Positions 46,552 to 54,305 of a DNA stretch of 64,000 bases are shown piece after piece. Every line of letters begins with the position of its first letter. The first letter of the stretch is position 1. Location of the stretch: contig CANIGJ010000007.1 of NCBI GenBank assembly GCA_947467145.1, positions 62,001 through 126,000 on the forward strand, written 5' to 3'. The notes under the pieces were generated by a model. The model worked only from the letters and a program-made list of their open reading frames with translations, was not told where the DNA came from and searched no databases. The stretch is from Rhodospirillaceae bacterium (GTDB taxonomy: Bacteria; Pseudomonadota; Alphaproteobacteria; Rhodospirillales; UBA2165). Made by a program: the position numbers and the translations under genes.

Positions 46552-47926
46552 ATTGTTCTCGATAGCGCCGCACGACCGTCAGCGCGATGATGTTGAGGAT
46601 CAGGGTGACGACGAACAGCACGAGGCCGAGCGCGAACGCGGCGAGCGTCTTCGGGCTGTCGAATTCCTGGTCGCCGATCAGCAAGGTCACGATCTGCACA
46701 GTCACTGTCGTGACGGCGGCAAACGGATTGGCCGTCAGGTTGGCGGCCATGCCGGCGGCCATCACAACGATCATGGTTTCACCGATGGCGCGGCTGACCG
46801 CGAGCATGATGGACCCAACGATCCCCGGAAACGCCGCCGGGATAATGACCTGACGGATCGTTTCCGATTTGGTGGCGCCCATCGCGTAGGCGCCATCGCG
46901 CAAGCTTTGCGGCACCGCATTGATGACGTCGTCGGAGAGCGAGGAAACGAAGGGAATGATCATGATGCCCATGACCAGCCCCGCCGCCAGCGCGCTTTCC
47001 GACGCAACATTCAATCCGATGGCGTGCCCGGTATCGCGAACAAACGGAGCGACCGTGAGCGCGGCGAAGAAGCCGTAAACGACGGTCGGTACGCCGGCCA
47101 GGATTTCAAGCAGCGGCTTCGCCCAAGAACGGAACTTCTTACTTGAATATTCCGCCATATAGATTGCCGACATAAGACCGATGGGGACAGCCACGGCCAT
47201 CGAGATCGCGGTGATCAGCAAGGTACCGGCGAACACCGGGACGGCGCCGAATGCGCCGGACGAGCCGACCTGGTCGGAGCGCATCGCGATCTGCGGGCTC
47301 CATTGCAAGCCGAACAGAAAATCGATCGGCGAGACGAACTGGAAGAAACGCATCGCTTCGAACAGCAGCGACATGATGATGCCGATGGTCGTCAGGATGG
47401 CGATGGTCGCACAGCCGACCATCGTCCACATGATAACGCGCTCGACCGCCTGACGCGCGCGCATGCGCGGCGCGATTGATTTGCTGCCGTAAAACAGCCC
47501 GGCGGCCACCAAGACCAATGCAATCGTAGCCATCGCGGCCGTGCCGATCCCTTGTAGTTCCTGATAGCGCGCAACGAGAGCTTTCTTCTCCGCTGACGCG
47601 GACGAATAGGCAAAGGCGTTAATGGAAAGGCTATGGATTTCGTTGACCGCGAGATCCAAGGCGTTACCGGTCAATCCCGGCTGCGCCTGAACCAAAGAGC
47701 CCGCAATGATCTGTCGAACGACTGTCGGTTCGATGGCGATCCAAATCGCAACGAAAATGGCCGCCGGCAACAGGCACCACAGTGCCATGTAAGCGCCGTG
47801 ATAACCCGGAAGAGAATGCAGATCGCGGGGCTTACCGCCAACGACGCCCAGCGCGCGGCGGCGTCCGTAGTGGTAAGCCAGGGCGGTCGAGGCGAGCACC
47901 GTGGCGATGAGGATGAAATTATTCAT
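46544..47926 (-). CDS. pstC: Phosphate ABC transporter permease PstC
   Basis: The 460-residue permease is the PstA partner. It has an extended N-terminus with two helices before the standard six-helix core, and the coupling motif DGAYAMGATKSETIRQVIIPAAFPGI. It is separated from pstS by about 60 bases that contain a strong stem-loop. Confidence 0.95.
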   Translation of the reverse strand: MNNFILIATVLASTALAYHYGRRRALGVVGGKPRDLHSLPGYHGAYMALWCLLPAAIFVAIWIAIEPTVVRQIIAGSLVQAQPGLTGNALDLAVNEIHSLSINAFAYSSASAEKKALVARYQELQGIGTAAMATIALVLVAAGLFYGSKSIAPRMRARQAVERVIMWTMVGCATIAILTTIGIIMSLLFEAMRFFQFVSPIDFLFGLQWSPQIAMRSDQVGSSGAFGAVPVFAGTLLITAISMAVAVPIGLMSAIYMAEYSSKKFRSWAKPLLEILAGVPTVVYGFFAALTVAPFVRDTGHAIGLNVASESALAAGLVMGIMIIPFVSSLSDDVINAVPQSLRDGAYAMGATKSETIRQVIIPAAFPGIVGSIMLAVSRAIGETMIVVMAAGMAANLTANPFAAVTTVTVQIVTLLIGDQEFDSPKTLAAFALGLVLFVVTLILNIIALTVVRRYREQYD

Positions 47927-47944
47927 GGGAGACCAGAAGAAAGC

Positions 47945-47978
47945 GAAACGGTCGCAGGTGTTATCCCGCGACCGTTTC
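47945..47978 (-). promoter_or_regulatory. Stem-loop between pstS and pstC
   Basis: GAAACGGTCGC and its perfect complement (11 bp) surround a 12-base loop directly after pstS, with no clear U-run. Such hairpins commonly stop part of the transcription or protect the pstS mRNA end, so that the binding protein is made in excess over the permease. Confidence 0.6.
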
Positions 47979-47986
47979 TGTGCAAC

Positions 47987-48997
47987 TTACATCGTGAACG
48001 GAGCGAGAGCCTGCGCAGCAGTGGCGGACTTCTTACGCTCGGCGTCCGGCAGCGGGATGAGACCCTTGGCCGACAGATAGCCATCCATACCCCAAGCCTT
48101 TTCGCTCGAGAATTCGGTCACGAACTCTTTGATGCCCGGGATCGAACCGACATGGTTCTGCTTCACATAGAAGAACAGCGGGCGGGAAACCTTGTATTTG
48201 CCCGAAGCGATGTTGTCGAAGGTCGGAACGACGCCTTCGATGTTGGCGCCTTTGATCTTGTCGCTGTTCTGGTCGAGATAGCTGTAACCGAACACAGCGA
48301 ATGCAGTCGGGGTCGTGACGACCTTCTGAACAATCAGGTTGTCGTTTTCGCCGGCATCGACCCAACCACCGTCTTCGCGCATTGCTGCGCACTTCGCGCC
48401 GGTCATGCCGAGTTCTTTGGCGGCCGGGATTTCGGCGCAACCGTCCTGCATCACCAGTTCGACGAACGCGTCACGCGTGCCGGAGGTCGGCGGCGGGCCG
48501 AGCACTTCGATCTTCTCGTTCGGCAGCGACTTGTCGATTTCGCTCCAATTCTTATAGGGATTGGCGACGAGCTTGCCGTTCACCGGGACTTCCTTGGCGA
48601 GACCGAGCCAGATCTGCCCTTTGTTGATGTTGGTCACCGGGGCATTCTTCGCGTTGGCGAAGACGATGCCGTCGTAGCCGATCTTCACTTCCGTGATCTT
48701 GACGCCGTTCTTTTCGCAATCGGCGAATTCGGACTTGTTCATGGCGCGCGAGGCGTTGGTCATATCGGGATGACCCTCACCGATGCCGGCGCAGAACAGC
48801 TTGAAGCCGCCGCCCGTACCGGTGCTTTCCACGACCGGCGTCTTGAACTTGCCGCCCTTGCCGAACTGTTCCGCGACAGCGGTGCTGAAGGGATAAACGG
48901 TGGACGACCCGACGATGCGGATCTGGTCGCGGGCCTGGGCCGCGCTAACGACCAATACGGTCGCTGCTGCCGCCAGGGCGAGGGATTTCAGGGTCAT
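47987..48997 (-). CDS. pstS: Periplasmic phosphate-binding protein
   Basis: The 336-residue protein has a signal peptide (LALAAAATVLVVSAAQA) and phosphate-binding segments IVGSSTVYPF near the N-terminus and GPPPTSGTRDAFVEL in the middle, as in PstS of the alphaproteobacterial type. It delivers phosphate to PstCA. A Pho box lies 78 bases before its start. Confidence 0.96.
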   Translation of the reverse strand: MTLKSLALAAAATVLVVSAAQARDQIRIVGSSTVYPFSTAVAEQFGKGGKFKTPVVESTGTGGGFKLFCAGIGEGHPDMTNASRAMNKSEFADCEKNGVKITEVKIGYDGIVFANAKNAPVTNINKGQIWLGLAKEVPVNGKLVANPYKNWSEIDKSLPNEKIEVLGPPPTSGTRDAFVELVMQDGCAEIPAAKELGMTGAKCAAMREDGGWVDAGENDNLIVQKVVTTPTAFAVFGYSYLDQNSDKIKGANIEGVVPTFDNIASGKYKVSRPLFFYVKQNHVGSIPGIKEFVTEFSSEKAWGMDGYLSAKGLIPLPDAERKKSATAAQALAPFTM

Positions 48998-49074
48998 AAT
49001 GGCTAATCTCCAAATTTGGATCGCACGGCGGATGCCGAATGGTCGCGACCCTAGGTAGGCCTGGAGTCCTTTTT

Positions 49075-49103
49075 ATGAAAATAATATTACGGTTGTGTGA
49101 CAC
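49075..49103 (-). promoter_or_regulatory. Pho box upstream of pstS
   Basis: Read on the minus strand, three 7-base units are spaced 11 bases apart: GTGTCAC, CCGTAAT and TTTTCAT, with A/T-rich 4-base spacers. This matches the PhoB site pattern of repeated CTGTCAT-like units. It ends about 78 bases before the pstS start and would place pstSCAB-phoU-phoB under PhoB control. Confidence 0.7.
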
Positions 49104-49145
49104 GCCAGAAAGCGCAGAAATCTGCGGTTTTTCCGGTCAAAAATG

Positions 49146-50207
49146 TCAGGGCAGCGCGGGTAGATACACCGTGAAACGCGCCCCCACGCCGACCACGCTT
49201 TCGATGGCCAGACGGCCGCGATGGTGATTGACGATGTGCTTCACAATGGCCAAGCCGAGGCCGGTGCCGCCCATCGTGCGCGCCCGGCCCTTGTCGATGC
49301 GGTAGAATCGCTCGGTCAGCCTGGGAATATGCTCCGGCTCGATCCCATCGCCGTGATTCTCGACCGAGATGGCGAGGCCTGAACCGCCGATATCCGGTAT
49401 GCGGTCGATCGCCTGGACGGCAACACGCACCGGCGTGGCGATTCGGCCGTACTTAATCGCGTTATCGATCAGATTGTGAAAGACCTCGGTCAATTCGTCG
49501 CGGTTGCCCGGAACCGAGGGCAAATTCGCATCGAATTCGAGGCGCAGCTCCATCTGGCGCTCCTGCGCGCGCCGGCTGAGCAGATCGCGCACGGTGCCGA
49601 GAATGCCGGCAATGTCGACCGGTTCGCGTGGACGCACGTGTTCGGTCGCCTCGACACGCGACAGCGACAATAGATTGTCGATCAGGCGCGACATGCGGCT
49701 CGCTTCTTCGGCCATGATGCCGAGAAAACGTTCGCGCGCGGCAACGTCTTCGCGCGCGGGGCCGCGCAAGGTTTCGATGAACCCGACGATGGCCGAGATC
49801 GGCGAGCGCAGCTCGTGGCTCACATTCGCGACGAAATCCTGGCGGATCTGCTCGGCCTGACGCGAATCGGTCATGTCGCGGAATGTCAGCATCGCCCGCG
49901 TCGGACCGTTGCCGGGCACTGCGGTCGCGCGCGCCACCAAGGTACGCGGCACCGGCAGCAGCAAATCGATCTCGGCGACACGTTCCGCGACGCCACGCAG
50001 CACGGCATCGGCGATTTCCAGCACCATGGGGTGGCGGAAGGATTGCGCGAGATCGCGGTTGCGGTAGCTCGCCTGCAGCAAGTCCACGGCGGCACGATTG
50101 GCGAAAATCACCTCGCGCTGTGCGCCCAGTAGGATGACTGGATCGGGAATATGGTCGAGCACGGCAAGCTCGGCTTGTTCCGTGACGATCGGCAAACGCT
50201 CCGCCAC
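49146..50207 (-). CDS. phoR: Phosphate regulon sensor kinase PhoR, apparently without membrane helices
   Basis: The 353-residue kinase has a PAS domain (about 15-115; HIPDPVILLGAQREVIFANR), a HisKA domain with phospho-acceptor H131 (FVANVSHELRSPISAIVGFIETLRG, a PhoR-like box) and a HATPase domain (NLIDNAIKYG, GDGIEPEHIPRLTERFYR, GGTGLGLAIV). The GTG at 50207 is the only start; the frame upstream meets a stop near 50258 and has no other start codon. No hydrophobic segment is present, while classical PhoR is membrane-bound. It probably receives its signal from Pst/PhoU by direct contact. Confidence 0.88.
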   Translation of the reverse strand: MAERLPIVTEQAELAVLDHIPDPVILLGAQREVIFANRAAVDLLQASYRNRDLAQSFRHPMVLEIADAVLRGVAERVAEIDLLLPVPRTLVARATAVPGNGPTRAMLTFRDMTDSRQAEQIRQDFVANVSHELRSPISAIVGFIETLRGPAREDVAARERFLGIMAEEASRMSRLIDNLLSLSRVEATEHVRPREPVDIAGILGTVRDLLSRRAQERQMELRLEFDANLPSVPGNRDELTEVFHNLIDNAIKYGRIATPVRVAVQAIDRIPDIGGSGLAISVENHGDGIEPEHIPRLTERFYRIDKGRARTMGGTGLGLAIVKHIVNHHRGRLAIESVVGVGARFTVYLPALP

Positions 50208-50347
50208 GCCTTGACCCCCGCGACCTCGTGAAGATGCTGAGTGGTACTCCGCGTCTTATCCGGAAGTCAAAACGGAAAAGAGAACAGTCCCGATTGTGGC
50301 AGCGCTCGGCTCGCCGACGGCGTGTCGGCCAATTAGAGAATTTGGCA

Positions 50348-50381
50348 AAGAAAAAGCCCCGACTGCGGTAGCAGTCGGGGC
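50348..50381 (-). terminator. Rho-independent terminator after the DUF1127 gene
   Basis: GCCCCGACTGC / GCAGTCGGGGC with a 4-base loop (50356-50381) is followed on the minus strand by TTTTTCTTT, about 50 bases after the DUF1127 stop. Confidence 0.9.
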
Positions 50382-50430
50382 GAGTTCAACAGGGAGGAAC
50401 AAACAGAAAGAAACTTTACCTCGAGGCTGT

Positions 50431-50790
50431 TTAGGCCGCGGCGGATCCGGTCCAATCGTTGGAGGCCGTGCTCGGCGCCCAACCCTTCAGACCCGGAACC
50501 GAAAGGCGATGGCCGTCGATCGGCTCACCCACGACAACTCGCGGGATGTCCGAGCGCTTAATGCCGATGTCGGCAAGCTGGCGATCGGTGAGCTGCGAGA
50601 GCTCGGCGAGTTGGAGGGCGCGGACGATCGCGCTGGTCAGGACGTTGAAGACCGAACCGATCGCCGAGATCGCTTTGCCGACATAAGCGGCGACAGTCAG
50701 CGCCTGCTGGCGGCGCGCTTCGGCATAGAAGCGGCTCTGGTCATCAAGGCTCAAGCCGGGGATCGGCGAGCTGAATTCTGAGTTGATCAT
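50431..50790 (-). CDS. DUF1127 (YjiS-like) small protein
   Basis: The 119-residue protein has the DUF1127 core at about residues 60-90 (ALQLAELSQLTDRQLADIGIKRSDIPRVV) after a hydrophobic stretch (VAAYVGKAISAIGSVFNVL). Small DUF1127 proteins in alphaproteobacteria bind RNA and affect phosphate and carbon metabolism and sRNA turnover; this one is longer than the usual 45-70 residues. AAGGAG 9 bases before the ATG at 50790 decides the start. It is monocistronic, just upstream of phoR on the same strand, with a strong terminator between. Confidence 0.8.
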   Translation of the reverse strand: MINSEFSSPIPGLSLDDQSRFYAEARRQQALTVAAYVGKAISAIGSVFNVLTSAIVRALQLAELSQLTDRQLADIGIKRSDIPRVVVGEPIDGHRLSVPGLKGWAPSTASNDWTGSAAA

Positions 50791-50987
50791 GATCTTTTTC
50801 TCCTTCATCGGATCGCTGCAACCTTGCCGCGCTTCCGTGTTGCAAAAAGAAATAGAACAAAAAGATGGGATACTGTTAGCGTTATCTCTGCACGTCAGCT
50901 ATGCAATCTGTGCATGATCCTTAAAAAACTCTTTATTTTTCAATATCATAAATAGTTCACAATGATGCGTGATGTCCTGTCACAAAC

Positions 50988-51017
50988 GAAAAAGGCGCGG
51001 TGAATTCCCACCGCGCC
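50988..51017 (-). terminator. Rho-independent terminator after the lipoprotein gene
   Basis: GGCGCGGTG / CACCGCGCC with a 6-base loop (50994-51017) is followed on the minus strand by TTTTT, about 20 bases past the stop at 51039. Confidence 0.85.
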
Positions 51018-51038
51018 CTCTGAATTATATTGGAAAAA

Positions 51039-51611
51039 TTAGCCAGGGACGCCGTTCGCATTGCTCGAATTGCGGCGCGATGGGTCTTCCTGGCGCGGGA
51101 GCGCATCCCGGATCAAGGTGGTCATTGCATCGCGGAATTCCGCCGTTTCCGGGCCCGCCGGAGCCGGAATGGAGATCCAGGCGGAGGAATAGGGTTCGCC
51201 GCCGCCGCAATAGACCGCGCTGGCCGCCACAGTCGAACCAGCCGAACCGCCGGCGCCCGCAGCGAGTTGATTCGCCCCGCGGCAGATGTTCTGCGCCAAC
51301 GGCCGGCCGGGCACGTTGAAGACAACGACCAGCCGTTGGGTCCGGATATCGTCGGTCGCGGCAATGGTGGGTTTGGGGAACGTACTGAAATTGCGGCTGA
51401 AGCTCTCAACCAGGGCCGCATCCACGCCCGGCTGACGGCCCGGATAGGGCTGGCCGACAACAACGATCGGAAAGCCGCCGGCACGCCCCGCATTGTTGAA
51501 GAAGAGATAAGGATCATCGATGTGATAGGTCGTTCCCGACGACGTGACGCAGCCCGCCAGAGCCACGGCAAAACCGGCAGCCACGGCGGATTTCTTCATC
51601 ATATTGATCAT
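51039..51611 (-). CDS. Predicted lipoprotein, unknown function
   Basis: The 190-residue protein has a lipoprotein signal with lipobox ALAGC (C21), followed by a soluble domain. VVVFNVPGRPLAQNICRGAN and SAVYCGGGEPYSSAWISIPA contain two more cysteines that could pair in the periplasm. GAGGA 9 bases before the ATG supports the start. No family is recognised. Confidence 0.7.
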   Translation of the reverse strand: MINMMKKSAVAAGFAVALAGCVTSSGTTYHIDDPYLFFNNAGRAGGFPIVVVGQPYPGRQPGVDAALVESFSRNFSTFPKPTIAATDDIRTQRLVVVFNVPGRPLAQNICRGANQLAAGAGGSAGSTVAASAVYCGGGEPYSSAWISIPAPAGPETAEFRDAMTTLIRDALPRQEDPSRRNSSNANGVPG

Positions 51612-51732
51612 GGGCTTATGTCCTCGTTGTACCGGCTAAACACCGCGCGGCCGGAACTATTCCGTTTTCAAACATGACCGTGAACACAGCAATCGATTAT
51701 GGTTGGGTCCTAATATAAGCCGGGGGGCAAAC

Positions 51733-53346
51733 ATGGCCACACATCATGAGTACGATTACATCATCGTTGGGGCCGGATCAGCCGGCTGTGTGCTGGCCAA
51801 CCGGCTGAGCGCCGCCCCTGATATCCGCATCCTGCTGCTCGAAGCCGGAACGCGCGACACCGATCCCTGGATCCGCATTCCCTTCGCCTGGGTCAAGATG
51901 GTGCTCGAGCGCCGCAACGACTGGGGCTACGACACCGAACCCGAACCGGGCCTCGATGGCCGCCGCATGGAGATGATCCGCGGCAAAGTGTTGGGCGGCT
52001 GCTGGTCGATCAATGCCATGGCCTATGTGCGCGGCAACCCGGGCGATTACGATCGCTGGGCCAAAGGCGGATTGACCGACTGGGGCTTCGATCAGGTCCT
52101 GCCCTACTTCAAACGCGCCGAAAGCTGGCAAGGCGGCGGCGACGCTTATCGCGGCGGCACCGGGCCGATCCGCACCATCGCATCGCATTCCACCGATCCG
52201 ATTCACGACGCGTATCTGGCGGCCGCGCGCGAGCTCGGCATCCCCTGGACCGACGATTACAACGGCGCGCAGAACGAAGGCATCGGCTACGCCCATCACA
52301 CGATCCGCGCCGGGCGGCGCGAAAGCGGCGTGACCGCTTATTTGCGCCCCGCATTGGCGCGTTCGAACTTACAGATCGAAACATCGGCGTTCGTCATCGG
52401 CCTTACGTTCGACAACGATCGGGCTGTCGGCGTCACATACGAACAGAACGGTGCGAGCCACACAGTGCGCGCCGCGCGCGAAGTCATCCTCGCCGGCGGC
52501 GTCGTCAATTCACCGCAATTGCTCATGCTGGCGGGCATCGGGCCAGCCGACAAACTGAGGGCCCTCGGCATATCCGTGCGCGCCGACGCGCCCAATGTCG
52601 GCGAGAATCTGCAGGACCATATCTCGGCCGGGATCTTCTATAAGCGGCCGAAGCCCGGCCCGGTGCACAGCGAATTGCGCGCCGATCGGGCGGCCATCAA
52701 TGCCGCGCGCGCCTATCTGTTCGGCAGCGGACCGATGTCCGGTTTTCCCAACCGCTACGCTGCGTTCGTCAAAAGCGATGCCGGCCAGGACATCCCCGAC
52801 CTGCAATTGCTGTTCAACGCCGGCACCATGGGCGCGCATCTGTGGTTCCCCGGCTGGAAAACTGCGTACGAGGATTCGTTCGGCTGTCGCGCCGCGGTGC
52901 TGCATCCCAAAAGCCGCGGACGCGTCGAACTCGCCTCGGCCGATCCCACGGCGAAGCTGCGCATCCGCCAGAACTTCTTCTCGCATCCCGACGACATGGC
53001 GCTGCTGAAAAAAGGCCTGCACATGATGCGCGACATGATTGAGCGCCCGGCCTTCGACGCTTTTCGAGGGAAGGCGCTCAAGCCGGACGATTGGAGCGAT
53101 GCCGGCCTGGAGGCGCATATCCGCAAGACCTGCACGACGGTACATCATCCGCTCGGCACCTGCCGGATGGGCGCGGATGAGGCATCCGTCGTCGATCCGC
53201 ACTTGCGCGTGCGCGGTGTCGAAGGTCTACGCGTCGTCGATGCCTCGACCATGCCGGACCTCACCGGCGGCAATATCAACGCCGCCGTCATCATGATCGC
53301 CGAGAAGGCGGCGGACATGATTCTAGGGAATCGCGCGTCAGCGTAA
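51733..53346 (+). CDS. GMC-family FAD oxidoreductase (choline dehydrogenase-like)
   Basis: The 537-residue flavoenzyme has the FAD-binding motif GAGSAG (residues 13-18) and ILLLEAG, the GMC signature regions GKVLGGCWSINAMAYVRG and ILAGGVVNSPQLLMLAGIGP, and the C-terminal catalytic histidine region VHHPLGTCRMG with DASTMPDLTGGNINA. It oxidises an alcohol to a carbonyl; the substrate is unknown. The ATG at 51733 is preceded by GGGGGG. It overlaps the convergent hydrolase gene by 9 bases. Confidence 0.93.
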   Translation: MATHHEYDYIIVGAGSAGCVLANRLSAAPDIRILLLEAGTRDTDPWIRIPFAWVKMVLERRNDWGYDTEPEPGLDGRRMEMIRGKVLGGCWSINAMAYVRGNPGDYDRWAKGGLTDWGFDQVLPYFKRAESWQGGGDAYRGGTGPIRTIASHSTDPIHDAYLAAARELGIPWTDDYNGAQNEGIGYAHHTIRAGRRESGVTAYLRPALARSNLQIETSAFVIGLTFDNDRAVGVTYEQNGASHTVRAAREVILAGGVVNSPQLLMLAGIGPADKLRALGISVRADAPNVGENLQDHISAGIFYKRPKPGPVHSELRADRAAINAARAYLFGSGPMSGFPNRYAAFVKSDAGQDIPDLQLLFNAGTMGAHLWFPGWKTAYEDSFGCRAAVLHPKSRGRVELASADPTAKLRIRQNFFSHPDDMALLKKGLHMMRDMIERPAFDAFRGKALKPDDWSDAGLEAHIRKTCTTVHHPLGTCRMGADEASVVDPHLRVRGVEGLRVVDASTMPDLTGGNINAAVIMIAEKAADMILGNRASA

Positions 53347-54201
53347 ATTCATCATCGCCAGGAACGACAAGGTGAAGTGGCTGTCGGGCTTGCCGATCTC
53401 GTCGTACTGGTCGAAGTGGTTGTTGTCCGGAAAGACCAGACGCGTCACCGATCCGGTCGCCCCTTCCCAGGCGTCCGCGAAGGCTTGGCCCTGGCGCTTG
53501 AACTCGTCGAGTTCCTGACCGCCCCAGGCGACGATGGCGGGCGGCAGATCGCCGCGCAGGTAATTCGCAGCACTGTTGCGCTCCGCCATGCCGGCATCCA
53601 GGTGCAGATATTCGTTGCGCTTGGACAGGATCACCGGTTCCAGATCGTACGGCCCCGAGGTGACGCCAAGCCCCTTCACCAGATCGCCCGGCAATCCATA
53701 GCCGCGCCAGTCGGTCACCGCGACATTGGCCGCCTGATGCGCGCCCGATGAATGGCCCAGCACGAACAGCCGCGTCGCATCGCCGCCCCACGCGGTGGCG
53801 TGTTTGGCCACATAGGCCGTCGCATCGCGCGACTGTCGCACCATGAAGTCAAGATTAGCTTCGGGTGCGACCGAAAAATTCACGGCAACGAAGATGGCGC
53901 CGGCCTCGACATAGGCCGCGGCCGCCGTGCCCATGGTCGAGCCCTGCTGCACGCGCCAGGCGCCGCCGTGGAAAAACACCACGACGGGCTTCGGTCCATT
54001 GCCGGCGGGCATATACACATCCAGCCATTCGTCCGGGTGCGGCCCGAAGGCAACATGCTCAAGGCATTTGTAGGCCGCCTTGGCGGCCTTGGTCCGCGCG
54101 GTAAAACGCGCCTGATAGGCGCTGAGATCGGGCACCAGGGTCGCCTGGTCGTACTGCGCATCCAGCGCCGCCTGATCGTAATCAAGATAGATTTTATCCA
54201 T
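53338..54201 (-). CDS. Alpha/beta hydrolase (esterase or arylformamidase type)
   Basis: The 287-residue protein has the oxyanion motif HGGAW (residues 78-82) and the nucleophile in GHSSGAH (S151), as in BD-FAE/kynurenine-formamidase-like esterases. A conserved acid and histidine are expected in the last 70 residues (DEFKRQGQAFAD; DNNHFDQYDEIG supplies the histidine). No signal peptide. Substrate unknown. Confidence 0.87.
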   Translation of the reverse strand: MDKIYLDYDQAALDAQYDQATLVPDLSAYQARFTARTKAAKAAYKCLEHVAFGPHPDEWLDVYMPAGNGPKPVVVFFHGGAWRVQQGSTMGTAAAAYVEAGAIFVAVNFSVAPEANLDFMVRQSRDATAYVAKHATAWGGDATRLFVLGHSSGAHQAANVAVTDWRGYGLPGDLVKGLGVTSGPYDLEPVILSKRNEYLHLDAGMAERNSAANYLRGDLPPAIVAWGGQELDEFKRQGQAFADAWEGATGSVTRLVFPDNNHFDQYDEIGKPDSHFTLSFLAMMNLR

Positions 54202-54305
54202 ATGCGAACGCCCTACCCCCTCGGCCCGGTTTGGAGGACAATCATAGCTTGGGGGATATCCGGGGGCCACCTCTCCCGGACGCATTCGATATTGGGGTAT
54301 CGGCG

